Of a stretch of 64,000 nt of DNA, positions 1 to 12,482 are shown piece by piece. The notes under the pieces are model-generated. The model was not told the origin of the DNA, ran no database searches, and saw only the letters and a program-made list of their open reading frames with translations. Origin of the DNA: Helicoverpa zea (lineage: Eukaryota > Arthropoda > Insecta > Lepidoptera > Noctuidae); contig NC_061462.1 of assembly GCF_022581195.2 (NCBI RefSeq), positions 5,890,001 to 5,954,000 on the forward strand, in the 5' to 3' direction. Within the stretch, counting starts at the first letter, position 1, and each line of letters begins with the position of its first letter. The translations under genes and the position numbers were made by a program.

Positions 1-216
1 TTCTACTATGACTTCAACTAGTAGGAGAGGTAACTATGTATATCTAGCATATTAGTATTTTTACCCTTGAATGTAGATTTTGTTAGGTATTAATGGACAA
101 TAGAAGTTGTCCTTCCTTTTCTTAGGATATGTCCTTACAATATACTGTAATTAAAAAGATAAAGATTAAGATCTTACTATGCGTATCAGTGAAGTTTGTA
201 GTGGGCAACAAGTCAC
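1..216 (-). other. intron downstream of Ig2 exon
   Basis: AT-rich DNA on the 3' side of the 217-342 exon. I see no further exon before the window edge. Confidence 0.7.
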
Positions 217-342
217 CAGCCTCCTTTCTCCAGACGACGGTTGGTGTGGGCACCCCATGGGCCGCACAGCGCAGCGTCACGTTGGCCCCCTCCCGGGCCA
301 CTTGGTCACTACTCGTCGGGTAGTCCAAAATGTCCGGGGGAA
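217..342 (-). CDS. lachesin/DIP-family gene: exon encoding first half of Ig domain 2
   Basis: This exon completes the linker (V)PPDILDYPTSSDQVAREG and starts Ig domain 2 with ANVTLRCAAHGVPTPTVVWRK, giving a second N-glycosylation sequon (NVT), the first Ig2 cysteine and its core tryptophan. The acceptor is GCGCAG at 343-344. I place the donor at G/GTGACT after the glutamate-alanine-glycine (EAG), where family members usually have a phase-1 junction. The donor is not a perfect consensus, so the left boundary could shift slightly. The second Ig2 cysteine, Ig3 and any GPI-anchor signal must be in exons beyond the left edge. The open frame that continues to 122 is intron read-through. Confidence 0.88.
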
Positions 343-912
343 CTGCGCAAATCCGTAGCGGTTTTTCATATCTACGCGAATATTTTATTGTACAGAACGT
401 AATGCTTCGTTTCTTTTTTTTATTATGACTGTATCAGTTTTTGAATGGAACAGGAATCAATTTATAAGTCACAAGGTCCAATAAACAAAACCCTAACAAA
501 ATTGTTTTGGAACAACATAACGTACAAAAATATTTACCAAAGAAAAAAACGTCTAAATTAAGAAACGTTTCTGAATTGATAAGCAGACGTTGTGTAAACA
601 ATATTTCAAATTCACCTTAACCGATATGAATTAATTATGAACATAACAAGGCACACGGTTTGGTACACAAATTGATTATACTACATGCTTGCCTGCTCAT
701 GTAAACTTTAATATAAAATTACTTTTGAGACCTTATTACATGCATTATATTTTAAGCTGTCGTCAAAAGTTGACCAAATAGATTGAAAATTAAATGTCAA
801 TTTCACGAAAGTCTCTGCATTTAAAAACACTATGAAATTAGTATTTTTAATCAAGACATTTATAATGTGAAAATTTTTTGCTAAGCATCTTTTAGGTAAT
901 TAGTGCACTTAC
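343..912 (-). other. intron between Ig1 and Ig2 exons
   Basis: A 570-bp AT-rich intron with GTAAGT donor (at 912) and GCGCAG acceptor (at 343). No repeat or ORF of note. Confidence 0.85.
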
Positions 913-1120
913 CAACTACATCTAAATATGCCGTTTGGCTCTTCATGGGATCAGTGTTGAGCTGGCACATATACCAGCCTCTGTCCGACTGTCGGACGTC
1001 GTGTATGTGTAGGAACCACACCCGCCGGTCACTGTGGTTGACCGCAATTCGGTGGTTCTTCGTGATCACGTGAGTCGCAATCGTCAGGATAGTCTGCGTG
1101 TCCACGCGTAGCCACGCCAC
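913..1120 (-). CDS. lachesin/DIP-family gene: exon encoding rest of Ig domain 1
   Basis: This 208-nt exon carries the core of Ig domain 1. It opens with VAWLRVDTQTILTIATHVIT, holding the invariant core tryptophan. It then gives HIHDVRQSDRGWYMCQLNTD with the D-x-G-x-Y-x-C signature and second cysteine, and ends in the A'G strand TAYLDVV. The block Y-M-C-Q-x-N-T-D-P-M-K is diagnostic of the DIP/lachesin group. The acceptor is AAAG before GTGGCG and the donor is G/GTAAGT. The exon starts in phase 0 after the 1421-1518 exon and ends with one base of a split valine codon, which the 217-342 exon completes. The intervening intron (1121-1420) is 300 bp. The apparent upstream MICLK in the open frame is intron read-through, not a start. 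Confidence 0.93.
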
Positions 1121-1420
1121 CTTTAAACAAATCAATTTTAAATCGGTGTTCTTTTTTTGAAGTTCGAACTGCTGTTTTTTTTTTTCGGAATGCCATTTTT
1201 TACTTTTATGTGTCAGACTGTGAACTCTTTGCTCTCGTATATCTCAGAAAAGGTTCAATGATATAAGTACAAAGTCAAATGAAGATAGCAGTCCTTGTAA
1301 GCACTTTAACGTTAGTTTAATGCTTGAAAATATTAAAGCATTCTAAGTCATTATATCTGCGACGGCTCCAAACAATCCACTTAGTTCCAAACAACATAAG
1401 TCTAGTTTAAAAGTACTTAC
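1121..1420 (-). other. short intron within Ig1
   Basis: A 300-bp intron splitting Ig domain 1, with GTAAGT donor at 1420 and an AAAG acceptor at 1121. It contains a long T run near 1170 and nothing else. Confidence 0.85.
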
Positions 1421-1518
1421 CCTGTAAGAGCCGAGGTCATTGACGACACAAGTGAAAACTGCCTCTCTTCCCAAAGACACAGTCAAGTTGTTTAGGCTAT
1501 CTTCAAAACGTGGTACTT
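1421..1518 (-). CDS. lachesin/DIP-family gene: exon encoding start of Ig domain 1
   Basis: This exon encodes the first strands of an N-terminal Ig domain of a lachesin / Dpr-interacting-protein-like neuronal cell-surface receptor, a family that mediates homophilic or Dpr-partner adhesion. The 98-nt exon follows a CTAG acceptor and ends AGG before a canonical GTAAGT donor. It reads VPRFEDSLNNLTVSLGREA and then the first Ig cysteine in FTCVV, with an N-glycosylation sequon (NLT). It begins with two bases of a split codon (phase 1) and ends on a codon boundary, so it joins the next exon in frame. The motif GREA-FTCVV with the following tyrosine is typical of the family. The exon is too short to appear as a standalone ORF. 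The family is secure. Which DIP paralogue it is cannot be decided from two Ig domains. Confidence 0.9.
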
Positions 1519-4500
1519 CTAGAACAATAATTTTAATATTAGTCTTTATTACGCTGTTATTGTTTAACCGTTAATTAATTTTAAAAGCTAACTACTGTTA
1601 CATAATTGTTGGCGGCAGCTTTGTGTTCAAATATTTTCTGAAGGCAATTGAGTCGCATAAATTATAATATATTAAGTTACCACGTGGGCCTCAGTTTGTG
1701 TACAATGTGTGTATTTTCGTCGTATAGACCTCGTAATTCGGGAAAAGGGTTCAGAAATCATATTATTATGTAAGACTTTACGGTTTGGGCGTATGTAGTA
1801 GAAATGGTTTTTGATAATTCCTCAAACATTAGCTGTATTGTTTGCTATGTCCCAACTAATCTCAGCTTAGTGATCAATATGTTTCGTGACACACACGTAT
1901 TGTCCTTAACTATTTATATTGTCAAATCGTCTGAATATAGCAATATATCCTTCTTTTAAATAGATGGCCACAGCATAGCTAAGTCAAAATGTCTCCAGCC
2001 ATGCATCCGTCATCATGTAGCTCGACCCTATTTTGGGGAGCTTAACTACCCGTCGCACGATAATACCAGATCTGCAGGACATTTGTGTTGCCTGTTTGTA
2101 TACACACACAAATCTGACTAATAGTAAGATGAAATTCATTAAAAAAATAGGATTAGCATAATTTGTAAAATACTTCTAAAGTAGGCCATAATAAGTATGA
2201 TAGAAGAAGAAGACAAACTAGAGGTATACCGACTCCAAATAAATTCTGGATATAGGGAGGGTGATGATGATGATAAGTTACCATAGAAAGTGTGGCATAT
2301 AACATGGACAATGTATCAAAAAGTTGTTTTACTTACATAATTTCAGTAATCAGACTACTGAATTATTTTTTTATGAGTTAGCAAATATATATCTACGGTG
2401 TACTACAGATGTAAACTTACACCCACACAGACATTTCCCTTGTGTTAGACCCTACAAGATAGGCTGATCAACAATACTATGAACATTATACTATTTGAAG
2501 GCATCTGTAATGTAATTGAACATCAATAGCAAATTAAGAGCTCCTACTGACGGTTGAGCTGTTTTGTTACTAGACCATCTAATTGTTTAACTATTGAGTT
2601 GTACCATTATTGTTTAGTCGCGTATTATTATATAAAATAAACGAAAAGTGAACTAACTTTATGCTTTTGTAACTACCAAAAAATAAAAGCATTCAAATTT
2701 TATCCCAATTTAGGTACACCATATATCGTATAAAAAATGAAAAATACGGTTAGCTTTTAAGTGGGATTAATCATTAAAACGTCTAAAGTATCGCATGCAG
2801 AATTTCCAAATATAAAAATCATAAATCCACAAAGTGAAGCTGTACAAAAATAACGTTTTAAGTTATCGTGAGGGCATGAATAAATAAAATAAACCGTAAC
2901 AGCGAAGCGGCAATAAAATGAAGATGATGAATGCTGAACAGCCAGATGGTAAACTAATTACTAACTGAAGAAATATTTGCACTGGATTTATTTCCAGCCA
3001 GTGTCTATAGCCGACCTCGGCAATAGCGGAACTTTTTTCCCTTCCATCTTTTTTGAGAGATAGTTTGAATACTATTTCTATTCCACCCGCTAAGATTTAT
3101 TATGAGCTAGATTTTAAAATAGCTAGGATCACGACCCTTGCTTCTAAGTCCATGCCCTTTGCCAACGGTTAGGGCGATGGCCCAAAGGCTATTTGCTACT
3201 GAAAATTCACAAACAACATCTTAAAATTCCCAAATCCTAGACAACATTCTTAGACACTCCCTTTGAAAATCATTCGCATGTTTACAATAAAATTATTCTC
3301 CAATTTTGTCCAAATTCCAATTTCAAACACAACCTGTTCGTCTTTATTAGAATTCTATTGACGTACTCACAAAGTTATCGCAATTATTTCATCAAAATCT
3401 TATATTATCTCTATTGAGCATTTCATTAAAGCCAATTTGTATTATGAGATTGAAATAACGATCAATTAGGAATTTGCTTTATATTTCTAAGATAATGAGA
3501 AGTGATAAGTCGTAAGTATTTCGCTTTGAGCTATTGGTACCTATCCAACAGATAAAGTTATCAATTCGAACAAAGTAGTCGTTGGTATGAAGGCGACATG
3601 TTTATAGTCGTCCATATATCACTGAGCTTTATCTCCGCACTAATGTATCAGTATGTATATACAAATGTTATTGTTGCCCCGGCAGTGTGTTCTCGCACGT
3701 ACAGTCCTAAGCATTTATTGTGCCTAGAGCAAATTTGCTTGCGGGTCGCAATATCCAAGTGAGCGGGCCCTGGGGTGCTATCTTGTTTTATTTGCGCGCC
3801 AGAGCCGATAATGAACGTTTTTTCTCCGTATCTATTCCGAGCATTCAATATACTAAAGGTGTAATAAAGGGTAACATATTAGTACCCACCCCTTCCTCTC
3901 GCCAGTGAAATTTTATTGTCCTATAATATAATCAAATAGTACTTTTGAAGATAAGCTTAAAATAGACTTTATAGCTATAATCATAAGGTCTGGAATAGCT
4001 AAGGAATCTATGAGATTAAATAAAAACAATAGATATATTTGATCGGTAATAAAATGGGCAAGTTTTATAGCTTAACCATTTTCTGGCCTGTATTTCTGTC
4101 GTTGTTTAAATCTTGGGCCACTTAAAATATTAGAAGTATATATTAGTAAATACGTGAAAGTAGATATATGTACATGTGAATTCAACCTTTTTTTTCAGAG
4201 TCAAAGTCAAAGCTCTACTTGATCTGTGGTCATGATCGCACTTAACATTTTGGTCATTTTCGACATCAAAAAGAAATAACGCCACTTTGCACACTCAACG
4301 ACAGTATTATCTTATTGATCTTTGATCGATGGCATGTACCTATACTGAAACCTCCCTGTAAAATATCCTTGCAGTATATTCCGCAAAACCAAAATGCGAA
4401 TAATTTTATAAATAACACTTTTATGTTTACTAACATCTAAACAAATCAGTATTTCTCAAATTTTCCTCATTATTTCTATCGTACACACGAAATCTAATAT

Positions 4501-7500
4501 TTTCATTTAGATGTCTCAGATTGACAAACTCTCTCTCTCTTCTGAAGAATTCGAACGACGGCCATCTTCCTTTCAGAGATATTTTATAAAATTCCTTGTA
4601 GCAATCTGCTATCAGAAAAGGTATCTGTTGATAACTTATGAGAAGGAGCCCTTCTAAATACCTCCGTACATTTTAGACAATTCCCAGATAACAAACTTTA
4701 AGCAAAGTTTAAACTCCGCATATTAATGAGTGGATTTGTCTCGATGTATTTCTTCGGAATGAACGAATTGTTTAAAATACAAGGAGGTACGTAACTGTTC
4801 CCTTCAGAAGCTACAAAAGATGATCTTTATCGTTTTATGGGTTCAAGGAGTGGGGTGAACCCCTGGGGAGAATTTATGTCAGAATATTACCCCTCCTTAG
4901 AGACTCTAAAAGAAAGTTTTAAATGCTTTATGTTGGTACTTGCACATACGATGTTGCGGACGTTAAATTCTGTAATGTACTATGTATTTTTACATCGTAA
5001 ACTGTCATTCACGGTTGCCGATGTCTGCGGGCGACTGTTTTATCGCTCAGGAAGAATACCATTGTATTCCGCATGACAGAAAGGCAAGCTCTCCCTATTG
5101 TTTTTTTATCGGACGGCAATTGGCTCTATTCGCCCGTAGTCCGTACACAATTTGTCGAGTTCTGTTAGAGATTATCAAATGTACGTGACGATTGTAACTT
5201 TTAAACATGATATCGGGTTTAACACTGAAAGTAAAAACTGAATTTTAGTTTCAATTATATTTTCATCTGGGTCGTTATTAAATTAACGCTTGCTATCGTT
5301 AAAGTTTGTGTTCGGTTGCAATGAGTCTCTAGAGAACAGAACTGAAGTTGTATAATATACCCGTATTCGATTAGCTTAGTGTTCGTGTCTTGGTGTCTCG
5401 GTGCTGCAGTAGGAATTCACTTGTCCCGCTTGTTGAATTAATACTGATAGTACTGTGAGCAAACACTCGTTGTGGACTTCACGAGTACAGTTGCTCTAAT
5501 TGGTCCATTTGTGAGTCCACACTGAACATACCCAGTGCTATATTATTTATAGACTTGTACACCAACATGTCCTATATATGATAATATAAATGATATCAGA
5601 CAGCAAGTGGAATAACGTCATGTTTTTTAATGGAATATTTTTCTAGGATGTTGGTCACATTTGTTGAGTACAAATTAAAGTAACCAGTACGGAGTCTGAG
5701 AGCACGCACAGAAAATATCTACGACCTACGCGGAATTCGAAATTAGAGTCCGTGACGTAGCGACCAATCCAAATGGGCGATTTAATCGTCAGGCAATGTA
5801 TTTGTCAAAACAATGCCCATCGTAACCTATGTTATAAAAGATAAGATGTAGGTTCTTATGATAATAAAATTGGCTGTAATTTCATGATTTAATAAGACGG
5901 TAAATTATTTAAACGATATAAGAATTGCTACAGGTACTTATTTTATTCAGAAGCAGCATGATGCCTTATAAAGCAAATGTCACGAACAACCATGCATAAA
6001 ATCCATTGTAGCGAAGTACAAAGGAAATCATATTTTATCACGTTTGCCCGGTTTTTACTTTTTAAAACTTCAATCCATGCTTCCATATCAGCACGTCTGT
6101 CTAGCCGAGGGGATTCAAAGCCCAGTTGGCGCATACGTGCGTGTAGGTATGTTTTATACTTTTAAACTTATATTATACAACGGGATACAGTATAAGTAAG
6201 AGGGATCTTTATAGCGCGAAGCTTTTGCGACATCAAACGTGTGAGTGTGCTTCACGGAGCACTGCGGATTAGAAGCGAGAGACCATCACGTGTTAGGTAT
6301 TTTACAGTAACAGAAAAAGTGGCCAATTCGTTATATTAGAAAAGCCTATTTTGCCACCACTTTATATGCTTTTAAATATTTATGTTGAGCATTCTACGTT
6401 TCCACAAACGTTACTAACCTTTACGACGCCAAGACTATGAAACCAAGAAGCAAAAAAATCCATGTCACTATGAGTAACAGCAAACCTATGGATGAATGAA
6501 CATATTTCAGTCATGTTCAGTACGACCGCACAACCTTTGCCTCGGAGAGCGAAGGTAAACAATCGGGCCGTGATATAAAATCTATGAAAGTTATAGGATC
6601 CAGTTTTTGCAGGTAGAACGTTCATATATCAGACTTTATTTTTTACTCCTTATTTTGAACGTAGAGATTGCTCAAAATATTAATTGATGTCCTACAAGGC
6701 TTCCAAATAGCTAACGTAGTAGTAACATTAGGTATATTACATTGTTTTTCTGTTATTAGTAGGTATTTACATTCACTTGAATAAGCGTTTTTTCATCGTA
6801 ACTACTTACTACATTTCCAAACCTCTGTTAGCTTTTTGAAATATAAACATAATTTTCAATAAAACATTAAAACAAACACGTCTTATAATGTTTTGTAATT
6901 AAATTCATCGTGTAATGAAATTAGCATGCCACACAAGTCTTATTGTGTACACAATTTAGTGTTATTTCATTAATTACCGGCTGTTTAGTATTCTAGATAC
7001 CGCACTTATTAGTATTATATTCCTGATGTACGTCTCTAAGATGTGGGTTGCTAATTAGTATAATAAGTACCTAAATATACCCAAGCAAGAGAAAAAAATA
7101 AGTATCATCTTGAGAATACATACACACGTCTATTTATTTAAAGAAAATCTTTATTCATAGGTATATTCTTAAGTTTTCAGTCAGGTTAAATATCTGATGT
7201 GTGTTCTTCCATTGTGTCTACTTCCATTCATCTTCATACTAACTTATCTACGAGCTCAAACAAACTATCGGCCTACTAAAAGTTGGCAGTGTGTGGACCT
7301 CTAACATGGTAGCTATAATTCAAGAAAAACTAATATTGTAATGCCAGCGTGTTCTATCATAAAAATACCAAAGGAAAAACCCAAAGTGTTAATAGAATAT
7401 TCAATTTACAATCGGAATACTGAATTTCATTTAAAACTTATGAAACTTATCACGGAATGATTAGTTTTATGAATATAATTTCATTCGTTCACCATTTCGC

Positions 7501-7614
7501 TCAGCCTGCATTAATTATGCATAAGTTTTAATCAGTTTTACTTAATAATAGGTCAGTAAAGTCCACAACAAAAATATATAATTCTACTACAGGACTTTAC
7601 AATACATAATTGTA
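1519..7614. other. left end of intron 1: no gene seen
   Basis: About 6 kb of AT-rich DNA upstream of the Ig1 exon. I see only a short (GAT)n run at about 2261-2274, which may be a worn LINE tail, and a CT run near 4530. ORFs here are short and without recognisable motifs. A minus-strand frame at 5943-6134 has a hydrophilic stretch but no family signature. Confidence 0.6.
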
Positions 7615-7774
7615 GGTACTTTTATCATCATCATCATCATCTCAGCCATAGGACGTCCACTGCTGAACATAGGCGGGAGGCCTTAGATCTCAGATACCTG
7701 TTGGAGGCAACCTGCATCCAGCGTCTTCCGGCGTCCTTTATAAGGTCGTCTGTCCACCTTGTTGGTACTTTTAT
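7615..7774 (-). mobile_element. 5'-truncated non-LTR retrotransposon insertion with target-site duplication
   Basis: The 138-bp insert (7626-7763) is flanked by the exact 11-bp direct repeat GGTACTTTTAT at 7615-7625 and 7764-7774. On the minus strand it reads a reverse-transcriptase C-terminal tail (PTRWTDDLIKDAGRRWMQVA) and ends in a (TGATGA)n tail, as in common lepidopteran LINEs. It is a dead 3' fragment. The duplication and tail show target-primed insertion. Confidence 0.85.
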
Positions 7775-7900
7775 AATTAGTTATTTTGTTTGATTTTTAC
7801 TCTAATTATCTTTAACTGTTTGAACATGATCTCATTAAAAATGTACATTAAAACATTCCATTTGAAAATTGTAGAGTTGTATCAGCAAGTAGGTTTAGAT

Positions 7901-8159
7901 AACGCTAATTATGATGGACTGTGTGCGGTATGAGTCTGAGAGAAATGATTTGTTTAGGGTCTTGGAAGTGAACAGACTTGAAGTAGGCGCATTAAATAAA
8001 ATTTTGTCACAACCAAATAGTGAAGTTGCGAAGAGTCTGTTTAGGTTCATGGCCCAGATATGATTGATGTGTATTTAGGTTACGATGGGACTGACATACG
8101 CAATGCGATTATAAATGTCCCTTAAATAAATAAAGAATAAAAAAAAAACGCTAATTATG
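7901..8159 (+). mobile_element. 5'-truncated LINE 3' end with poly-A tail and target-site duplication
   Basis: The insert (about 7914-8146) is bounded by the 13-bp direct repeat AACGCTAATTATG at 7901-7913 and 8147-8159. It encodes a short C-terminal segment containing ALNKILSQPNSEVAKSLFRF, then a stop, a roughly 85-bp 3' untranslated part, an AATAAA signal and an A tract. The peptide looks like the extreme C-terminus of a non-LTR reverse transcriptase, but the clade cannot be assigned. A retrocopy of a host gene is the alternative. Confidence 0.75.
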
Positions 8160-10824
8160 TTTAGGTTAGCTTAACATTAATTAGGTGTAATTATAATTAT
8201 GTTTGCTATGTCGCTTGTACGTCTGTTATGTAAATCAAAACAATGTTATTAATACCTGATGGGCATTTGTTTGCTTTAAGGATAAATAATATATTATTTT
8301 TAAAGTCTTTCATCAATTAATTGTGAACCACTTGACATCAGATTTTACTGTGTGCTGAACAATTGTGTCATGATAAATTAAAAGACATTCCGTTACATTT
8401 CATGACTATGTTTTCCGCGAAGTCCTCAAAATATGTTTCCTAGTAACTATTACGTCTGCTGACTGTACGCGGGTACCGTCAGTCGACAAGTGGCTGCTAT
8501 CCGAGCCTCGCAGATATTTAAACTCCTTTCCGTCTATTTGTCAGACTTGCTGATAGTGCTTACCAGGAAAACCTTTTATGCAGATTTCTTTGTTAAAGAG
8601 ACAAAAGAGGAAATTATTCATTAGGTATTTATATTCTGCTCTGTCGGTTTGTTTGGCAGCTTCTATAAATATGATATCCTAACATGCTATTAAGGTAAAG
8701 TCGGTATTGCGTAATCCAAACAACCCTCAAATCGACAGTTGAAATTAAAAAGAACGTTATTCGCCCTTAATACGTGAAGGGTGAGCACGCACACTAGTCA
8801 TTTTTTGTTTTCTTTATAGCTTTCGGCTAATGTTTACCAAAACTTTTTGACTTTCAGTAAAGGCAGTTTAAAAAACAACAAAATGGAATTACTTAGCTGC
8901 TTGCTATTTAACTATACACGGTTGTTTAACAAGAGTTTTCCATTTGTATAAAAGAAAATATAGCCGTTTTATTAACAAGGCTCTCATTAAGCCTAGACAT
9001 GAATGCAAACAATAAAACGTCTAGCGGCATTCCAACATGGTCGCATTTTATCTAAAGAGATTGTTTGAAACCTACATTTATAATGTCAATATTAGTCTTG
9101 TATCATATTACTCTGAATACTGAATAAAGGAAAGTGGGTCTATTAAAAGCGTCAGCGCTACAAAAAAGATATAACCGATAAATCACGATACTGTGTAAAA
9201 CCTCACTTAATCTTAATTTGGGGCCATGCCTTTGAATGGGCGTTATGCAACGCGACTTATTTGTGCCGTGACTTAGTTGTGAATAGCATCGACAGGCAAT
9301 ATTTTCTCTTTACAACGAGGTTGGTACAAGACAACGCTTTCAGGCAATGACTTGTGCCGTGGGGGGCGATATAAATATTTGCGTATCGCATCGCCGCCTG
9401 GCGGCTGGCGCTGCGCTGGCGTGCGGCCCCGCGCCCGCGCCCGCTCCGCCAAACGTGGCTCGTCACGCGACCACTGCCTCAATGTAAGAAGTTTATTCCA
9501 CTTTAAATATCCTACGAGAATCGATATGTTCTACAAATTAAGGTCACTTATTACGCCACACTACTGTACTGTCTTAAACTATTTTTAAAAAGTACAAAAA
9601 CTTGACCGCACTCTAGAGAGTCATTTCCATGAATTATCCCAGTACTGGAGTACTATAAACGTACGTGTAGGATTTACATATTCAGATAGTAGCACCTAGT
9701 TATGTTAAAATTTTCATGTGATATGAAACTTTTCACTACTGTTAAATGAGTAAGTATTTGTATAACAAACGCTTTTATTACATTCATGGCGTTTGTAGGG
9801 AAATTACAAACGTAATAAATGTAAGTACTTTCAAGAATTAATTAACAAAATTAAGCGAACTTGAGTCTTACGCAGGTAAATTATTATCACTAATCGAATC
9901 GAGTTTTAAGGGAGTGAAAACTTTGAGATAAGAAGTGTTGCAAAGAAGATTATTTAAAATATTGAGTAAGTAACAAATTTTCGAACGATCGGCGTGATTC
10001 GATAACTTTTCGCCGAAGTTAGCTGTAAGTTTGTGGAAGTTTCCAGCCGTGTTTCTGAACCTTATCGTCCGTGGAAGTAACAAGCCGAGATAAATGAAGT
10101 TTAGTTGCTCTTAATTTAATGGCTGGCCGGAAGTTTGGACGACGTGACCGGACGGAGGGGGAGCCCTTTTCCCACCAATTATTCCACTAATTAATAAGAC
10201 ATTGTATTGATAGGATTGTTAGCACCCTTCATAACATTCGCAAAATTTATTTACCAAATTCCCCAAAACAATTGGGTCGGAACTAACAATGAGTGACTTA
10301 TCCGAACAAAACAGTTGCAAAACAAACAGCGTCATTATAAACTAGGGAAAAATAAGAAGTTGTTCACAATTAAAGTGCGCCGAACGAGTTGCGGCCGAAG
10401 TAACTACAGTTAATGTCTTTCGAGTCTCTTGAACACCGCAACTGAGCAAATGGCGAACGATTTAAACGCTTTCTTAAAGGATTTATCGGAGATGACACAA
10501 GAACAAGAGAAACGGAGGAATCGGGGAGGCGACGTCCTACCGGCAGGACAGGCTAAAGCGGGAACAAAGATTTATTGAGGGACAAATTGTAACAGAATCA
10601 CTGCTACAGTTAAACCCTTAATTAGTTTATCAGTTATAAATTAAACATTATTGTCGTTTGTACGAGGAAATGATTTCGGGAATTTCGACAGTTTGACTGT
10701 TTAATTGTTTGGCTACTTGGATTACGATAATAATATGAAAATAAGATTAAATTAACATATAATAGATACTTATGTTGTTTTCAGTTTGGATTAAACATCT
10801 TATTCCATGAAGCGCAGATTTTAG
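8160..10824. other. intron 1 segment with one GC-rich patch
   Basis: AT-rich with no recognisable coding exon. The GC-rich patch at 9359-9483 is listed separately. The part around 10100-10160 is moderately GC-rich without a motif I can name. Confidence 0.55.
9359..9483 (+). promoter_or_regulatory. GC/CpG-rich patch with TATA-like motif: possible promoter
   Basis: A sharp GC-rich island in AT-rich surroundings. It has TATAAATA at 9370-9377, a CG-rich stretch, and a potential splice donor (AAT/GTAAGA) at 9483 on the plus strand. This layout could be an alternative or antisense first exon, but no initiator or coding start stands out. The evidence is composition plus motifs only. Confidence 0.2.
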
Positions 10825-11555
10825 TACAGTCAGCGTCAAATAGTGACATATTCAAATAAATAGACGCAACCAAAAAGTCAATAATATCGGTACAAACAAA
10901 GTTTCCATATTGTTGTCAACAATATATTCGCTCAAAAGGTCGAAACGTTTAAAATGTCATATAGATAGATCGGTTCAGTCAAACCGCCATAAATATGGTT
11001 ACAGTCATCCCGCCAATGGCATCCAAGCATTATAAGTGTTCAAAAATATGGAACACATTAGAAAAATGAACTTTACTGCTTTATATTTTAAATATTATTT
11101 CTCACGTCAACATTTCACAAAATGAAAGGGTTAGAAACTTCTGCTGTCCTTTTCATTTTAAGCATGACGTCATAGACATGTCTTTTGTTTTCTAAATAAT
11201 TTCGTGCATAGCCGTTTACGATAAGTACTTATATTTAAGCAAGAAATAGCCGATGGAAATAGATGTAAACCTCATTGATAATGAGTATGAGTATGTATAT
11301 ATATCTCATAGAGAAAGAGTGCTTATCTATGATTCAATAACATGTTCATGTCACAAATGTATATTGCTTAATACGAAATTATTTCGTATTTAATTTAACT
11401 TTTGTACTTATTTAAAATGACCACATTCCGTATTAACGACAAAATGAGCACTTTTTATCAAGTCACTTTGGAACGTATAGAACACAGAAAACTCTCAACG
11501 GGTGTAAAAATAAACAAAAACATTTTTGCTTTAATTATCTTTATTTTTATTTTTT

Positions 11556-11700
11556 TTACTTAAATCGTGTATAGCCACCCTCTGCTAGAATTACGTCAGA
11601 AAGACGTCTTCGCATGGATTGTACCGCATTATAGCAAAAATTGTCTCCTCTCATGGAATCCCAGACTTCTTCGACTTCGGTATGCAAATCTTTCGCACAA
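11556..11700 (-). pseudogene. Tc1-like transposase C-terminal remnant
   Basis: The minus-strand frame ending at the TAA at 11556-11558 contains HTEVEEVWDSM, then NAVQSMRRRLSDVILAEGGY and a short basic tail. This matches the end of Tc1-family DDE transposases, with the pattern W-x-x-(I/M) then S-M-x-R-R then V-I-x-A-x-G-G-x-T. Only about 48 residues remain. No DDE catalytic residues or DNA-binding domain are present, because the frame is lost at about 11700 where the sequence character changes. It lies inside the long-TIR element, in the orientation expected for its own transposase. Confidence 0.7.
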
Positions 11701-12482
11701 ACCCGCAGCCCCGGCAGGCCTTGGCCCTGGAGGGCCCTGCTGGGGTTTTGCTGACGCCAGAGTAAAAATATCGCAGATTCTGAACGAGAATAATATCCTG
11801 AAGATTTTTTACTTTTATAAGAAATGTCTTTGTTTAACCCTTAGACTGCTATTGGTTCCCGATGCGGTTATCAAATCAAGGTACCCGAAGGCGTCAATTC
11901 CATAGAAAATATTCTAAAGCCGCACACGCACGAAATGCCCCGAATGCGGAATGCGCCCGAATGATTAAAAAATCTAACGTCCGACCAGGATGCACGAGCA
12001 GTGCATCGGATCGATTCGACGACCGTTCAAGTAACCGAATCTGGTACCTGAAGGCGCACTCGCAGTACAATTTCTATGTAGCGGTGCACACATTCGGTTC
12101 GTTCGTACGGGTTTGTCTCCAGATGTCCAGGTCGCCTTGGCCATCGTGCGGTGCGGACGTACGTGGTGCTAATTAACTGTCAAAAAGTATCCCGTATGTT
12201 TATGGAACATACGTCATGACGACTTAAACGATAGAATTGATCTCTGTGTATTCCCAATAGCATCGCTTTCTTTTCTTTCATTCTTACATTCTTTTGACAA
12301 GAGTTGCTAATAGAAATTCGTCATCTCCATTTTTAGTTTTAAAAAAATATTTTTTATTTTATAAGCGTTCTTTGATACAATCGCCAATACAATCAATCGC
12401 CTGTATGTGGGACTCCTCCGATCGGGTTTCCAATTGGAGAATCGAATCAGGTACCTGACATGTGCGGCCGTCCTTACATGCT
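11701..12482. other. unrelated inner DNA of the Tc1-like element
   Basis: From 11701 to about 12180 the base composition is clearly more balanced than the flanks, and no transposase similarity is visible on either strand. Plus-strand frames of 112 and 104 codons overlap here but show no known motif. It may be captured DNA or a nested insertion. The end 12181-12482 is AT-rich again. Confidence 0.4.

Noticed and set aside
881..1135. Start codon MICLK of the Ig1 open frame as a real translation start
   Set aside because: The bases before VAW are an intron end (AAAG acceptor), and the upstream exon at 1421-1518 supplies the first half of the domain.
5943..6165. Minus-strand ORF with DRRADMEAWIEVLKSKNRA, which looks protein-like
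   Set aside because: I could not link it to a family, and the rest of the frame is AT-rich with no splice logic. Kept only as a note.
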